A stretch of DNA of 64,000 nt from Lobosporangium transversale (Eukaryota; Mortierellomycota; Mortierellomycetes; Mortierellales; Mortierellaceae). Position numbers and translations under genes: made by a program. Shown here one piece after another: positions 1 through 9,480 of the stretch. The stretch lies in NCBI RefSeq assembly GCF_002105155.1, contig NW_019029008.1, forward strand, positions 372,001 to 436,000, given 5' to 3'. The notes under the pieces were generated by a model. It worked only from the letters and a program-made list of their open reading frames with translations, did no database searches and was not told the origin of the DNA. The first letter of the stretch is position 1; each line of letters opens with the position of its first letter.

Positions 1-2
1 TG

Positions 3-173
3 CGATTTGATCGTTCGCCGAGGGGAGAAAACGTCATTCAACATATGAGGCGCGATAAAGATGCCCCAATCAAGCTCAGTCGTCGCAACTTCATCCTCAA
101 GGACGGCAAGACGGAGGATGAGATGGTTGAATATATCACACGAGTTTTCAACACCCATACCCAGGAGAACTAA
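3..173 (+). CDS. 3' end of an unidentified gene (partial)
   Basis: An open frame enters from the left edge and ends at TAA (171-173), leaving 56 C-terminal residues rich in charged amino acids. The last 20 or so, from DGKTEDEMVEYI on, could form an amphipathic helix. I do not recognise a family. Given the neighbourhood it could be the tail of another Crinkler or a transposon protein, but nothing in the fragment proves that. The frame has no stop from the window start, and the codons look ordinary for this genome. Confidence 0.4.
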   Translation, partial: RFDRSPRGENVIQHMRRDKDAPIKLSRRNFILKDGKTEDEMVEYITRVFNTHTQEN

Positions 174-393
174 ACTGTCCAATAAAGTAATCTTGACATT
201 TCACACAATTTCTTTTTAAAAAGATATTGTGCTGCTGAGGTAAATTGTATTTGTAATGGGTGTTCCCCAGCAATGTGTGTGTTCAGTAGGTGTGCTACGG
301 AGCAGTTTAAGACATCGGTCAATGAGTGTTGTATTCACAACAGGAGGGTCGTCCCAATAATAATCCACCTCAACTCCGGTGAAACATTTATCC

Positions 394-455
394 GGTGGGT
401 AGACTTGCAAATGCATTCTGTAAAAGAAAAAAAAAATATTGGAAGTCTACCCACC
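394..455 (+). repeat. 62-bp palindromic repeat, copy 1 (left terminus)
   Basis: GGTGGGTAGACTTGCAA is followed by an A-rich loop and then TTGGAAGTCTACCCACC, so a single strand can fold into a hairpin with a stem of at least 13 bp. It lies inside the left terminal repeat of the DDE element. Confidence 0.75.
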
Positions 456-858
456 GCCAAGCCTGGTTCGTGTGCATGCTTTTAATACATAATATTCTCA
501 TTGGAAGGTTTGGTGTCACTGGAGCCAGAGATTTGGAACTAACACCGCTTCTGGTCTGCATTTTTCCTCTATAATTCCTATGGAGATGAAGATGAAGGCA
601 GCCTAGAAGGCGGTCATCCGAATCCAAGTAGTCACCCAAGATCCAAAGAATTGAGCAATATCCAGAAGTTGGCGAAAGGCGCATTGATATCGATGGAAAG
701 ATCTTTGAAATATATTTAAAAAAAGTATGCAGTTTGAGGTAGTGAGGGGGTTGATCTTGTAGTTTTAAACACGTTGATCCAATATAGTTGGACAGATAGC
801 TCGAGAATGGCGGTACATGGCTCACTCCACTTCCACATCCAAGCCAAGATACCAAAGC

Positions 859-2079
859 TCAATTGCCATAACTATGATTCAGGATCTCATCGTCAGCATT
901 GGAAGAGGTGAGTGAATTGTTTAAGAAGGCATCCTGCAGTTTGAAGATACTTCGTGCATGATCCATCTTGACTTTATAACTTGGAGTCAAAACCTGTACA
1001 AGAGTGGCGTTATTACCATCTGGATATTCAAAGCTGTCCTGTGTCCAATGGCTATGATGCGCCTCGGCGGTGATATTGCGCAATGCTACCATGCGTTTGA
1101 TGTTGAGGAGCAAGCAGCACAGCTTGAATTGCAATGAAAAAGTGCTCTTCTCTGAGCTCTTCTCTGAGACTCTATTCACCACAGTGTTGCTGAATTTGTT
1201 GAAGGTGGTCTGCATTTCCCCAAAATAGCTTTCAATCCTTGAGCGAAAGCTGCCAAACATGTCGTTATATCTACTCTCGCTGTCTGTCAATGCAATTCCT
1301 TTGCATTTGCGGATTGGGCAGCTGAAATTTGACGATTTCAATATTCCACTGCCTGTTATAATGCCCTCAATATACTGTGTATAGCCACCATCTAGAGCAA
1401 TGCAATCAAGGGGATGGATCTTCTTCTCAATAGCCATTCTAGAAAGCATGGTTCCATCATTAAAATCGCGGCATTTACCGGGCTGAGATACAAAAACAAC
1501 CATACCATTAATATCGCAGCATACCTGCGTGCGGAATCCTGACTTTTTGAGTTTGTATGAATACATGCTAGCTTTATCTGCATTGATGTAAGCGACTCGG
1601 CTGTCATGACCATCGAGGTGCATCGTGATGTGTTGAATGACTCTGGATTCACATCCCGTGAAGAGAGCAAACGCAGCCTTATGCTTGAACACATACTTGC
1701 CAAATAGGCGGTCAGTTTCCCTTCTAAAACATGTGCCTCCCTGCCAAAAAAAGTCCTTATAGACATCATGAAACGAACTTTTGGGCAAGAATGCACCCAT
1801 CTCACCAGTTGGAATACCTTTCAACAGCATATAAAGTATAAGCACGCCTTTCTCAGCATTCCTGTATGGGCCAGGATAAGGCCTCGTGCCAAAAATCACA
1901 GCCAGGAAAAAGTACACAGGAATGATGCCCAACTTGTTCTGTACAAAGTCTTTGATCTTTCGAATATCTTGTATATCTTTGATCTCAGTACGGTGGAATT
2001 TGTTCCGCTCCACAGTCGGCCATTCCTCGTACAGGAATCCCCACTGCATTGATAACAATTTGTCAAATTCTGCATCCAT
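859..2079 (-). CDS. DDE superfamily transposase (PIF/Harbinger, DDE_Tnp_4-like)
   Basis: Single-exon frame of 406 residues starting at an ATG (2077-2079). The catalytic triad can be read: an Asp in HLDGHDS (about residue 156), an Asp in ALDGGYTQ (about 230) and a Glu in RSRIESYFGE (about 283). The LDGGY motif and the R-x-x-x-E-x-x-F block around the Glu are typical of PIF/Harbinger-type DDE endonucleases, which cut and rejoin the ends of their element. There is no stop or frameshift, so the enzyme may be active. The N-terminal 110 residues may hold the DNA-binding part, but no clear helix-turn-helix was identified. The gene sits between inverted copies of the 62-bp palindrome, its likely substrate. 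Family assignment is by motif only. Confidence 0.75.
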   Translation of the reverse strand: MDAEFDKLLSMQWGFLYEEWPTVERNKFHRTEIKDIQDIRKIKDFVQNKLGIIPVYFFLAVIFGTRPYPGPYRNAEKGVLILYMLLKGIPTGEMGAFLPKSSFHDVYKDFFWQGGTCFRRETDRLFGKYVFKHKAAFALFTGCESRVIQHITMHLDGHDSRVAYINADKASMYSYKLKKSGFRTQVCCDINGMVVFVSQPGKCRDFNDGTMLSRMAIEKKIHPLDCIALDGGYTQYIEGIITGSGILKSSNFSCPIRKCKGIALTDSESRYNDMFGSFRSRIESYFGEMQTTFNKFSNTVVNRVSEKSSEKSTFSLQFKLCCLLLNIKRMVALRNITAEAHHSHWTQDSFEYPDGNNATLVQVLTPSYKVKMDHARSIFKLQDAFLNNSLTSSNADDEILNHSYGN

Positions 2080-2246
2080 TATCAAATATCACCAGTACTT
2101 TTATTTGCCTCAATTCATTTTATTATGTTGCTATCTCTAATCATCGCATTTCAAATATTCGTACTGTATATTTTTATGTTAGAATTCTACAGTATAAAAT
2201 TAGGTCGTTCTCACTTTTGGCTACCCGTGCACGGACCAGGCTTAGC

Positions 2247-2307
2247 GGTGGGTAGACTTCCAATATTTTTTTTTCTTTTATAGAATGCATTTGCAAGTCT
2301 ACCCACC
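2247..2307 (-). repeat. Palindromic repeat, copy 2 (right terminus)
   Basis: Reverse complement of the 394-455 copy, differing by about one substitution and one base in the A-run. The likeness continues on both sides (ATAAA outward, AAGCCTGGT.CGTG inward), which fits a terminal inverted repeat better than independent insertions. Confidence 0.75.
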
Positions 2308-2345
2308 GGATAAACATTTTGCTGTGATTTAAACACACAATTTTT

Positions 2346-3083
2346 TTAAATATCAAAGGACATCTGCCGTAGTGAAGCAACCTTTGAGTAGTGCACCAGA
2401 TGATATTTCGCACAGCGTTTGTTGACTCCCACAATCTTAACACCAAGCACATCATGTAAAATATTGTTTAGATACCCTAGTTGGTGTTTGAATATCCAAT
2501 TATTGTGCGTTGGTTTCTTTCTATCCAGTGCTGTGCGAGTGTTATCCATTTCCTTCAAAACGCCTTCCCATATCCTTCTGATTCCTTCTTTGAGAGTCTG
2601 TGCTTGCACAGTATTACTGGCGAATACATCTGTGAATTCACATGATGTCATGATATCCGCTGCATATTGCAATTTGACATATCGCGAGCCTTCAAGATTG
2701 TGATGCACTTTGGTTTTTGGGCATAATCCTAGTCTAGCCTCCTCCCTTTGTCGGACAGCCTCTAGTCTATCTTCCAAAGTGGTGCTATTAGTGGTGTATA
2801 GAGAGCACAGGTTCTTGTAAACGCTTTTCTCTTTCTCATTATCATAATCCTTGACCCACTCAGGCGTCACAATGTCAGGTGTGGTTATATTGTAGGCTTT
2901 CATCAAGCGATATTTAGACACTGCATACTTATCTGCATGTGTGAGCTCAGGCAACTCGCACAACTCAATGAAATCCTCATAGGACAGGCTTCTTGCATTA
3001 GCTATCTGCTGATGGCGCTCATCTTTGATCCTAGCCAGTATTATTTTCTGGGACTTGATAATTGGATGGCCGATAATATTACT
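2346..3083 (-). pseudogene. C-terminal fragment of a large helicase / origin-binding-like protein
   Basis: An open frame of about 245 residues reads towards the DDE element and ends at a stop at 2346-2348. It passes through IIGHPIIKSQKIILARIKDE, a DFIELCELPELTHADKY block, TPEWVKDYD and a basic C-terminus. The style resembles the C-terminal third of large replication-origin-binding or primase-helicase-like proteins multiplied in some Mortierella and Glomeromycotina genomes. That likeness is from memory of the style, not an alignment. Upstream the frame is closed by a stop near 3106 and no helicase motifs follow, so this is a truncated remnant. It abuts the right end of the DDE transposon, which may have broken it. 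Confidence 0.4.
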
Positions 3084-3105
3084 GAGTCCTGCTTGAAGAG
3101 AAACC

Positions 3106-3956
3106 GATCAAACCTCGGAGAAAAGTGACAATATCACATTCCTCTGTTTCATGGTCCCAGGCGACATACACGTCAAGCTTAAGATTCAGAAGCTCGTTAT
3201 CAACAATGGTCAGAATGTTAAAGCAACACCTAGATATTTAAAACATGCGGGACAGTGTGTCATAAAAACTCACATCAATACCGCATATGCAGGAGGACCG
3301 CCGAGGTTCAAGCATGAAGAAAAGAGTCGAATGTCAATCAAGTGAAAGGAATTTTGTCTTGTAATGAAAATACCATATCTATTGAGTATTCTTTACAATC
3401 GTTCATCCTTTATGAACGAAGCCATCACTATCCACTTGCCCTTTAGACAAACGGGATGGCGCTTTTTAATCGGTCCTACACACACACCCAAATCACTAGC
3501 CTCATTTTTACCAATCATCTCTTGTTTCCATCATCTGCATTGCCATCTATTATTCTAACATTTTATTATTCTAACATTTGAATCTACTCCACAATTCTCG
3601 TTTCCATCTCTCTGACCTTATTAAGCACACTATCTTAATTAAAGGTAATTAATTGATTAATTAGAGCATGATGACTCTTTTTACGCGAAATATACCATTC
3701 TTTTTTCTCATTCCTCGTTCGTTCTCAATCAAATCAATATCCTAGTCTGGACTTTGAAAAAAAAAGCCATTTTCTGCGGCGAGAATGGCAGAAAAAAAAG
3801 AGCCTTTCCTGCGGCGTGTTTTCGACTTGGAAACTTTTTCAAATTTAAAAAAAGAGACCTCTAGCCAAAATGTCAAGTTTGGTCCCAGCCTGTGCATGTG
3901 CACATGAACTTCGTCCTCAGGCTGGTGACGAGACTGAGAAATGAGTTCTTTGCGCC
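3106..3956. other. Intergenic, no gene recognised
   Basis: The frames are short and lack codon bias or motifs. The first part may be decayed sequence of the helicase-like gene. AT-rich stretches follow near 3540-3720. Confidence 0.5.
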
Positions 3957-4073
3957 AGAGGGTCAAGCTTGTCGCTCTTTTTGGCTAGACTCTTTCAAAT
4001 ATAAATGGTTTACTTAACAAAATTCTTATAACTGAAAAGGACTAACCAAAAAGAGTGACAAACTTGACCTTCT
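3957..4073 (+). repeat. 117-bp palindromic MITE, copy A
   Basis: The outer ends are AGAGGGTCAAGCTTGTCGCT and its imperfect reverse complement ending CTTGACCTTCT. The stem continues through CTTTTTGG.TAG, leaving a short AT-rich loop. A second copy in reverse orientation is at 50747-50863. It has no coding capacity, so it is a non-autonomous element whose mobilising transposase is not obvious here. It lies about 350 bp upstream of a CRN start codon. Confidence 0.75.
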
Positions 4074-4424
4074 GCTGCGCACTAAAGATTGTCACGTCAC
4101 AATGACCCAGAAAATGGCACGTGGCTGATTTGAAAAAAATATTTTCTCACACGTCGCCTAACCTTGCTCCTTTCTTTCCTTTGCTCCACTTCATTTTCGC
4201 CACCTTTTTCATATTTCACCACTTACCTCTTTTATTCATTCCAAGCCTTCATCTATTGCCTTTCCTTTCCTTTCCTTTCCTTTTTTTTTTTTTGCCTTAC
4301 ACATTTTTCATTTTTGTTTTCATACAGCGACCACGGGTGATAGAGTAAGAATATACCTTTGCCTATTTAACCATCATTCTCCCTGCATTTCAACCACACT
4401 CAGTCCCACTCATCTTAATTTTCA

Positions 4425-6881
4425 ATGGCCACCACAAGGAGCCAAGCACAAAAAAACATGGCTGCAAATGATTCCACAGAGAGCCAAGCACAAAAAAAAA
4501 TGACAGCAAATAAGCCTGAGGATGCCTCCACACTCAATAAGCGAAAAAGAGTAAACCAGCACCCACAACGAAAAAAGCGCGCCATCCCACTGCTGCTGGT
4601 TCTGAACTGCGTTGTTGAGGGAGAAGCAACGTCGTTCCCAGTAGAGATTTTCTGCGATAAATCGGTCGGGATGCTTAAGCAAGCCATCAAGGTAGCAAAG
4701 AAGCCAGAACTTGATCATGTTGCCGCAGATAAGCTCATCCTCTACAAGGTCTCCATCCCTGACGAAGACAAGACCGTCGTCGAGTCAGAAATCGAGTCAA
4801 AAGAGGCTCTCGTACCCGCGTCAATGGAGCTTGGGGAGATATTTAATTCTGAACTTCCAAGGAAAACGATCCATGTTTTTGTCAAGCCACCGCAGCGAGG
4901 TATGTATTAGCTCTTGACGGACTGATAGTTATATTTTCAATTGATGAAGCTTGTTTGCTTATTTTCATGCCCAACACCATGTGATATCACGCCTTTTTTA
5001 TGTTTGTTTCGTTGTAATACAGCTGTTTTATTTGTTATTGAGATGGATCTCACGTCAGGTTTTTACTTGGGGTATTGATGTGTTTGAGAAAACATAGAGA
5101 TGCAACACTAACATAGTCTTGATACTTTTCGATTTAATAAAACAGGTCAAAAGAGGGGTCGCGACAATTTTGAAGTCGACGAGGGCGACGAAACTTCCTC
5201 CAAAAGACCCAAAGTTGAAGAGGACAACTTAATCAAGGCAATTCGAGCAGCAGGACTTTCCGAAAAAGCCATAGTAGATGGGCGTGCCAACCTTCCTCGT
5301 CTTACAAGTAAAGAGTTGGTTTCGGTGCTTGAGAACATTGGAAGCAGAACATCAGAGGCCAACATCTTCCAAGCAATATCCCGAACAGCTTCCAGGCTAA
5401 AACGTTCATCTTTTGGAAAAGCAGATTATGTGATATCCAGTCCACCAGGGACAAGGCTTCCGGTGATCGATGCGCAAGATCTATATGTAAGAAAGGAATT
5501 CAAGGATCTCTACGATTTAATCACCAAACAGTTTTGCAACGCTGAGGACGATGCACGAAACCGTATTGTTGTTACAGGGACGGCTGGTATAGGGAAGTCA
5601 TCCTTTCTCATATATTTTGCCATCCGACTACTTGCAACCAGTACTGAGGATGATCCACCTATTGTCATCATCCAGCGAAAAGAAGATTCAATGTGCTACG
5701 CTTTTGGTGGGTCATCTACTGTTCAAAATGGAGATATAAAGGATTTCGCCGCCTTCCTAGAGCTACCTAACACTTGGTTCCTAGTCGACAGCTCACCAAA
5801 GCCGGAGCTTATGGAGGCTCGAACTATCTTCTCAGTATCACCAAAGACGTTATTTTCCGAGTCCAACATGTATCAAGAAATTGTAAAGAGGGTGGTATGG
5901 ATTTATTACATGGCACCATGGGAGCTGGATGAGTTAAGACAGTGTAGAAAAATGGTTCGGACCTTTAACATCGTCAGCGAAGAATTTATGATGGAACTCT
6001 ATGAGAAGATAGGTGGTGTGCCAAGGTATGTTCTCGAGAAACCAGCGAGCCGACTGCACTTTAATAAAAAAGATCTTGATGGAGCTAGGAGGGTAGCATA
6101 CAGTCGCGTAGAAGAAGCCCTCGACAACCTCAAGGATCCATTGAAGCTGTTACAATATTTTGAACAGGCCAAAGATTCACTACAATATAGCAGCCGACTT
6201 CTTCATCGTCGTCCAATAGGAGATCACCAGCAATTTGTGTTAGAGTGGGCCTCTAATCACATTCTCGAAAAGGTGTACGAAGCAGCGGACGACAATACTT
6301 TTGATATGATATTGAATCGATTAGTCAATGGCAAAGTTGGAGTAGATCTAGGAGCTATGCTCGAGATATGTATACGTCGCATACTACGGAGAGGCGACTG
6401 TACCTTCGTGGCCAAGAGTCTAGATGTAGAGAAAAAGCAAGATATCACCATCACCATCGATGCCAAGCCGACGGTTAAATTCTTCGAAGCTTTTGATGTT
6501 TACAAGGAATCGATGAAAGGAGAACTATGGATCCCAAAAAGCAAGACTTTTGCCTGCGTTGATATGCTAATAGCGCCGAATTATCTACTCCAGATTACGG
6601 CAAATGTAAAGCATGGTATCAAGAGTGAATCTTGCAAAGAACTTCTTAAAAAGCTTCAAGAAAAAAAGTGGATTCGCTCAGAGAAGGACGTTGTATTTAT
6701 TTTTGTTGTTCCAAAAGCTAAGGCTGAGGAATATAAGAAACAAAAATTCAAGATTGGGGCTGGTCGGGTGGATCCTAAACCGACAAAAGAACTATCAAGT
6801 ATCAAGCAATATGTCATGGGGGTAGACTTAAACGCAGAATTACAGCGAGGTAGACTTGAGGGCAGAACTAAAGCGGTATAA
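4425..6881 (+). CDS. Crinkler (CRN) family protein: header, P-loop NTPase, nuclease-like C-terminus
   Basis: Two exons, 4425-4899 and 5146-6881, joined at GTATGT..ACAG in phase 1, encode 736 residues. Residues 1-50 form a basic leader with a small repeat (SQAQKNMAAND / SQAQKKMTANK). Residues about 55-158 are the CRN ubiquitin-like header (VLNCVVEGEATSFPVEIF, ending FVKPPQRG). A DUF-like linker carries KRPKVEED. A P-loop NTPase follows, with Walker A GTAGIGKS near 303-310. The C-terminal region has VDMLIAPNYLLQITANVKH (Asp 631, Gln 641), resembling the degenerate restriction-endonuclease-like fold of CRN/RHS-type proteins. CRNs are known as nuclear-acting effectors in oomycetes and chytrids; their role in free-living fungi is uncertain. 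A basic KRKR stretch near residue 40 could be a nuclear signal. An AATAAA lies at 6951. Function here is inferred from architecture. Confidence 0.85.
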
Positions 6882-7587
6882 AATAATAATTTGAGAATAG
6901 TACATCAAACTGCTTCCATAATAATTATAATGTAGAATGACAATATATTCAATAAATAGAAGAATAGAGGCTGGAAGTAACACTGTAGTATTGGGTACCA
7001 GAATAGCCTAAGATGTCTTTGTGACTTGGTAAAAGGAATATTTCCAAGCAACTCTCGAGGCTGAACAGCTTATATTTCATCAGGTTACCAAAATCTCTGT
7101 CTGGATATTTCCTTACCATCCTGTGCTTTTACAGAGACTCTGCACACCAATTTTACCACTCTGCTGATTTTACTGCTACCACTAGATTTACCCGAGAGAA
7201 ATATTTATCTGGTGGGTTGACTCGCAAATGCATTCTATAAAAGAAAATAAAATATTGGGAAGTCTACCCACCGCTATGCGCATAATACAGGGACTATATC
7301 TATCTCTAATTGACAGACCTTCTCTATCTGACTCAACTTTTTTTGCAACCTCGACTCCGACCCATGTGAACCAATGAATTCATGCCATCTCATCTTTATC
7401 CATCTCATCTCTTTTGTCATCCATCTCGAAATTTATCATGCAACGTTTTGTCACACCGCAGTACTCCCATCTCCATGTGATCAGCTACAGTCATCTTGTA
7501 TTGTATTTTTGCTGAAAGAATTGCTTTTCACCATTTCTCCTCATTACTATTCCAAACAATGACTACCAAGAAGTGCACCAGTATGTA
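6882..7587. other. Spacer between CRN gene and Tc1 element
   Basis: Holds the 3' flank of the CRN gene (AATAAA at 6951-6956) and one lone palindromic repeat (7211-7272). No credible coding frame. Confidence 0.55.
7211..7272 (+). repeat. Palindromic repeat, copy 3 (solo)
   Basis: GGTGGGTTGACTCGCAA..ATTGGGAAGTCTACCCACC has the same length and core (ATGCATTCTATAAAAGAAAA) as the transposon termini at 394 and 2247. Its outer arms are more diverged, and the likeness beyond GCTA on the right is lost. This fits a non-autonomous or relic copy of the same family. Confidence 0.7.
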
Positions 7588-8923
7588 CAGTCACCTGAAA
7601 CAAAGATTGGACAAAAAAATAAAATATTGAAATAGTTACGTAGGGAAGCGTTTCCTTCAATCTCTTTCCTTCCTGTTTTTCACATACAAACAGCTTGAGT
7701 AAACCACCATGGCGAGACACTTAGACATTGAGAATAAAGGTATCATCGTTGGAATGCACCTCGCGGGCATGAAGGCTGCGGAAATCGCATTGCAACGCGG
7801 TGTACCCCGAACCTCTGTTATTAATATTATCAGGGTGTACCAAGAAAGAGGCACCACTGCTTGCACTCCGATCCCAGGACGGCCCAAAGTACTAAGTGAA
7901 CGGGACCTCAGGAGCATCGTTCGCCATACTAAGCAGAATAGAAGGTGTACTCTTAATGATATCACTAACCAATTGCCGAACAAAGTTTGCGAGAGGACAG
8001 TTGCGAAGGCATTGCATTCACTGGGTATTTTCAGCCGGATTGCAGTAAAAAAACCATTCTTAAAAGAAGGACATATAAAAAGGAGGCTGCAGTTTGTCAA
8101 AAAATATATGAGTTGGTCCATGGAAGACTGGAATCGGGTAGTTTGGACTGACGAATCATCATTTGAAGTTGGTAAGCATTTTCGTCAAATAAGAGTTTGG
8201 CGTAAAGTAGAGGAAAAGTACGATCATGATTGCCTCGCACCCACTTTCAAAAGTGGTAGAACAACTCTGATGGTCTGGGGGGCGTTCACAGCAACCAGAA
8301 AGTCTCGGTTGGTTGTATTTGAAAGAGGTCGTAAAGATGGACGGTGTTTCGTGGAAGATGTATATCAAGGCGAGCTAGCCAGATTTATGGCTGAGGTAGG
8401 GGATGGCATACTTATGGAGGATAATGCTCCAGTTCATACTTGTAAGATTGCAAAAGAATGGCGCGAAAAAAACAGCATCCCGAGGATTCCAGACTGGCCT
8501 TCATGCTCCCCAGATTTGAACCCTATTGAACATGTATGGTCACTTCTTGCGGATGCACTCGATAGGCGCGCTAAAGGGCCAAGAGATCTTCCCACTCTCA
8601 CACGGGCTCTTATCGAAGAGTGGAATAATTTACCGCAAGAGAGGCTGGCCAGCCTTGTCGCTACCATGCCCGAAAGGCTGGAAGAAGTGAATGGGGTCGA
8701 TGGTAGGAACACTCACTATTGAACCTACATGGCACTTTTGCTACTCTAACAATGCCGTCTTCAAAACCCCAATAAATAACAGTATTGACCTCTTTAGTGA
8801 GCATGTAAAATTTCATGTGTATTGATGAAGTCTTTATGTATGTTGCATATGAGCTGTTTGTCCAGGTTGTTCAAAAAAAAATCAAGAAAATCCATTTTGT
8901 CCAAACTTTATTTCAGGTGACTG
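7588..8923 (+). mobile_element. Complete Tc1/mariner transposon with TA duplication
   Basis: The left end CAGTCACCTGAAACAAAG and the right end (reverse complement CAGTCACCTGAAATAAAG) match over about 29 bp with two mismatches. Both ends are flanked by TA (7586-7587 and 8924-8925), the standard target of this superfamily. The 1336-bp element contains one intact transposase gene and an AATAAA (8771-8776) after its stop. The structure suggests a recent and possibly mobile insertion. Confidence 0.9.
7709..8722 (+). CDS. Tc1/mariner transposase (DD35E spacing)
   Basis: Single exon of 337 residues, starting at an ATG in good context (ACCATGG). Residues 1-60 form a helix-turn-helix (AAEIALQRGVPRTSVINII) followed by the GRPK linker. 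A second helical DNA-binding part runs to about residue 105. The catalytic core shows Asp 148 in VVWTDESSF, Asp 238 in LMEDNAPVH and Glu 274 in SPDLNPIEHVW. Counting gives 35 residues between the second Asp and the Glu, one more than classical Tc1. It cuts and pastes its own element at TA sites, using the terminal repeats at 7588 and 8923. No stop or frameshift is present and the length is normal for the family. Confidence 0.93.
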   Translation: MARHLDIENKGIIVGMHLAGMKAAEIALQRGVPRTSVINIIRVYQERGTTACTPIPGRPKVLSERDLRSIVRHTKQNRRCTLNDITNQLPNKVCERTVAKALHSLGIFSRIAVKKPFLKEGHIKRRLQFVKKYMSWSMEDWNRVVWTDESSFEVGKHFRQIRVWRKVEEKYDHDCLAPTFKSGRTTLMVWGAFTATRKSRLVVFERGRKDGRCFVEDVYQGELARFMAEVGDGILMEDNAPVHTCKIAKEWREKNSIPRIPDWPSCSPDLNPIEHVWSLLADALDRRAKGPRDLPTLTRALIEEWNNLPQERLASLVATMPERLEEVNGVDGRNTHY

Positions 8924-8925
8924 TA

Positions 8926-9480
8926 CCTTTAATTCTTCGCATATTTTTCATTACGCTAGGGCCATTAAGGCTTGCCCTCTTCAGAGATACTAATGTGTAT
9001 GCAATATAATAGCTGGGTTTTAAGTTTGAAGCACATTGAAGAGGTGATAGGCTGGCTCGAAACTGATGCATTCAATGTTGGGACAGAAGCTGTAAAAATA
9101 TCTTGCACAGTCGCATAATTTATTCAGGAGTATAGTGGAGAAGTGAGTGTGGTGGTTGGCATGATTATTGAATGGGGAAAAGAACGAAAAGACAAGAAGA
9201 GGAGGAAAGGAAAGGCAAAAAAACGAGTAGTATTTAAGCAAGGAAAGTGGTAGAAAGTAAGCGCAAAGTCGGGATAGTTTCCTTATAAACTTGCAATTCC
9301 GATAGGAGTCTGCTGCTACTTTACTTCCTTTGGTTCCTTCCTTTTCCTTGACCCCTGCTATATTCGTTTCTCCATCTCCCATAACCTGGCTCACTTCTTT
9401 GGCATCTTACTTTCCTTTAAGTTAATTGGTGTTCCTCCTCCGTTCACAAAATCGATAAAATTATTTTATTAGATACCTAC
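8926..9480. other. Spacer downstream of Tc1 and of the second CRN gene
   Basis: AT-rich with G/A-rich stretches near 9170-9260. Short open frames only, none with recognisable motifs. It is the 3' flank of the minus-strand CRN gene. Confidence 0.5.

Larger units (their letters stand above)
387..2314 (-). mobile_element. PIF/Harbinger-like DNA transposon with inverted terminal repeats
   Basis: A DDE transposase gene is bracketed by two inverted copies of the same ~90-bp sequence. The shared outer end is TTTATCCGGTGGGTAGACTT at 387-406, with its reverse complement ending at 2314. The likeness runs inward through a 62-bp palindrome and on to about 475 and 2228. The bases just outside differ (ACA on the left, CAT on the right), so a target duplication is not clear. 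The terminal repeats are nearly identical, which suggests recent movement. A third copy of the palindrome stands alone at 7211-7272, as a non-autonomous relative would. Confidence 0.65.

Noticed and set aside
388..855. Minus frame of 155 residues next to the DDE transposase
   Set aside because: No ATG at its start, no motif, and it runs into the terminal repeat.
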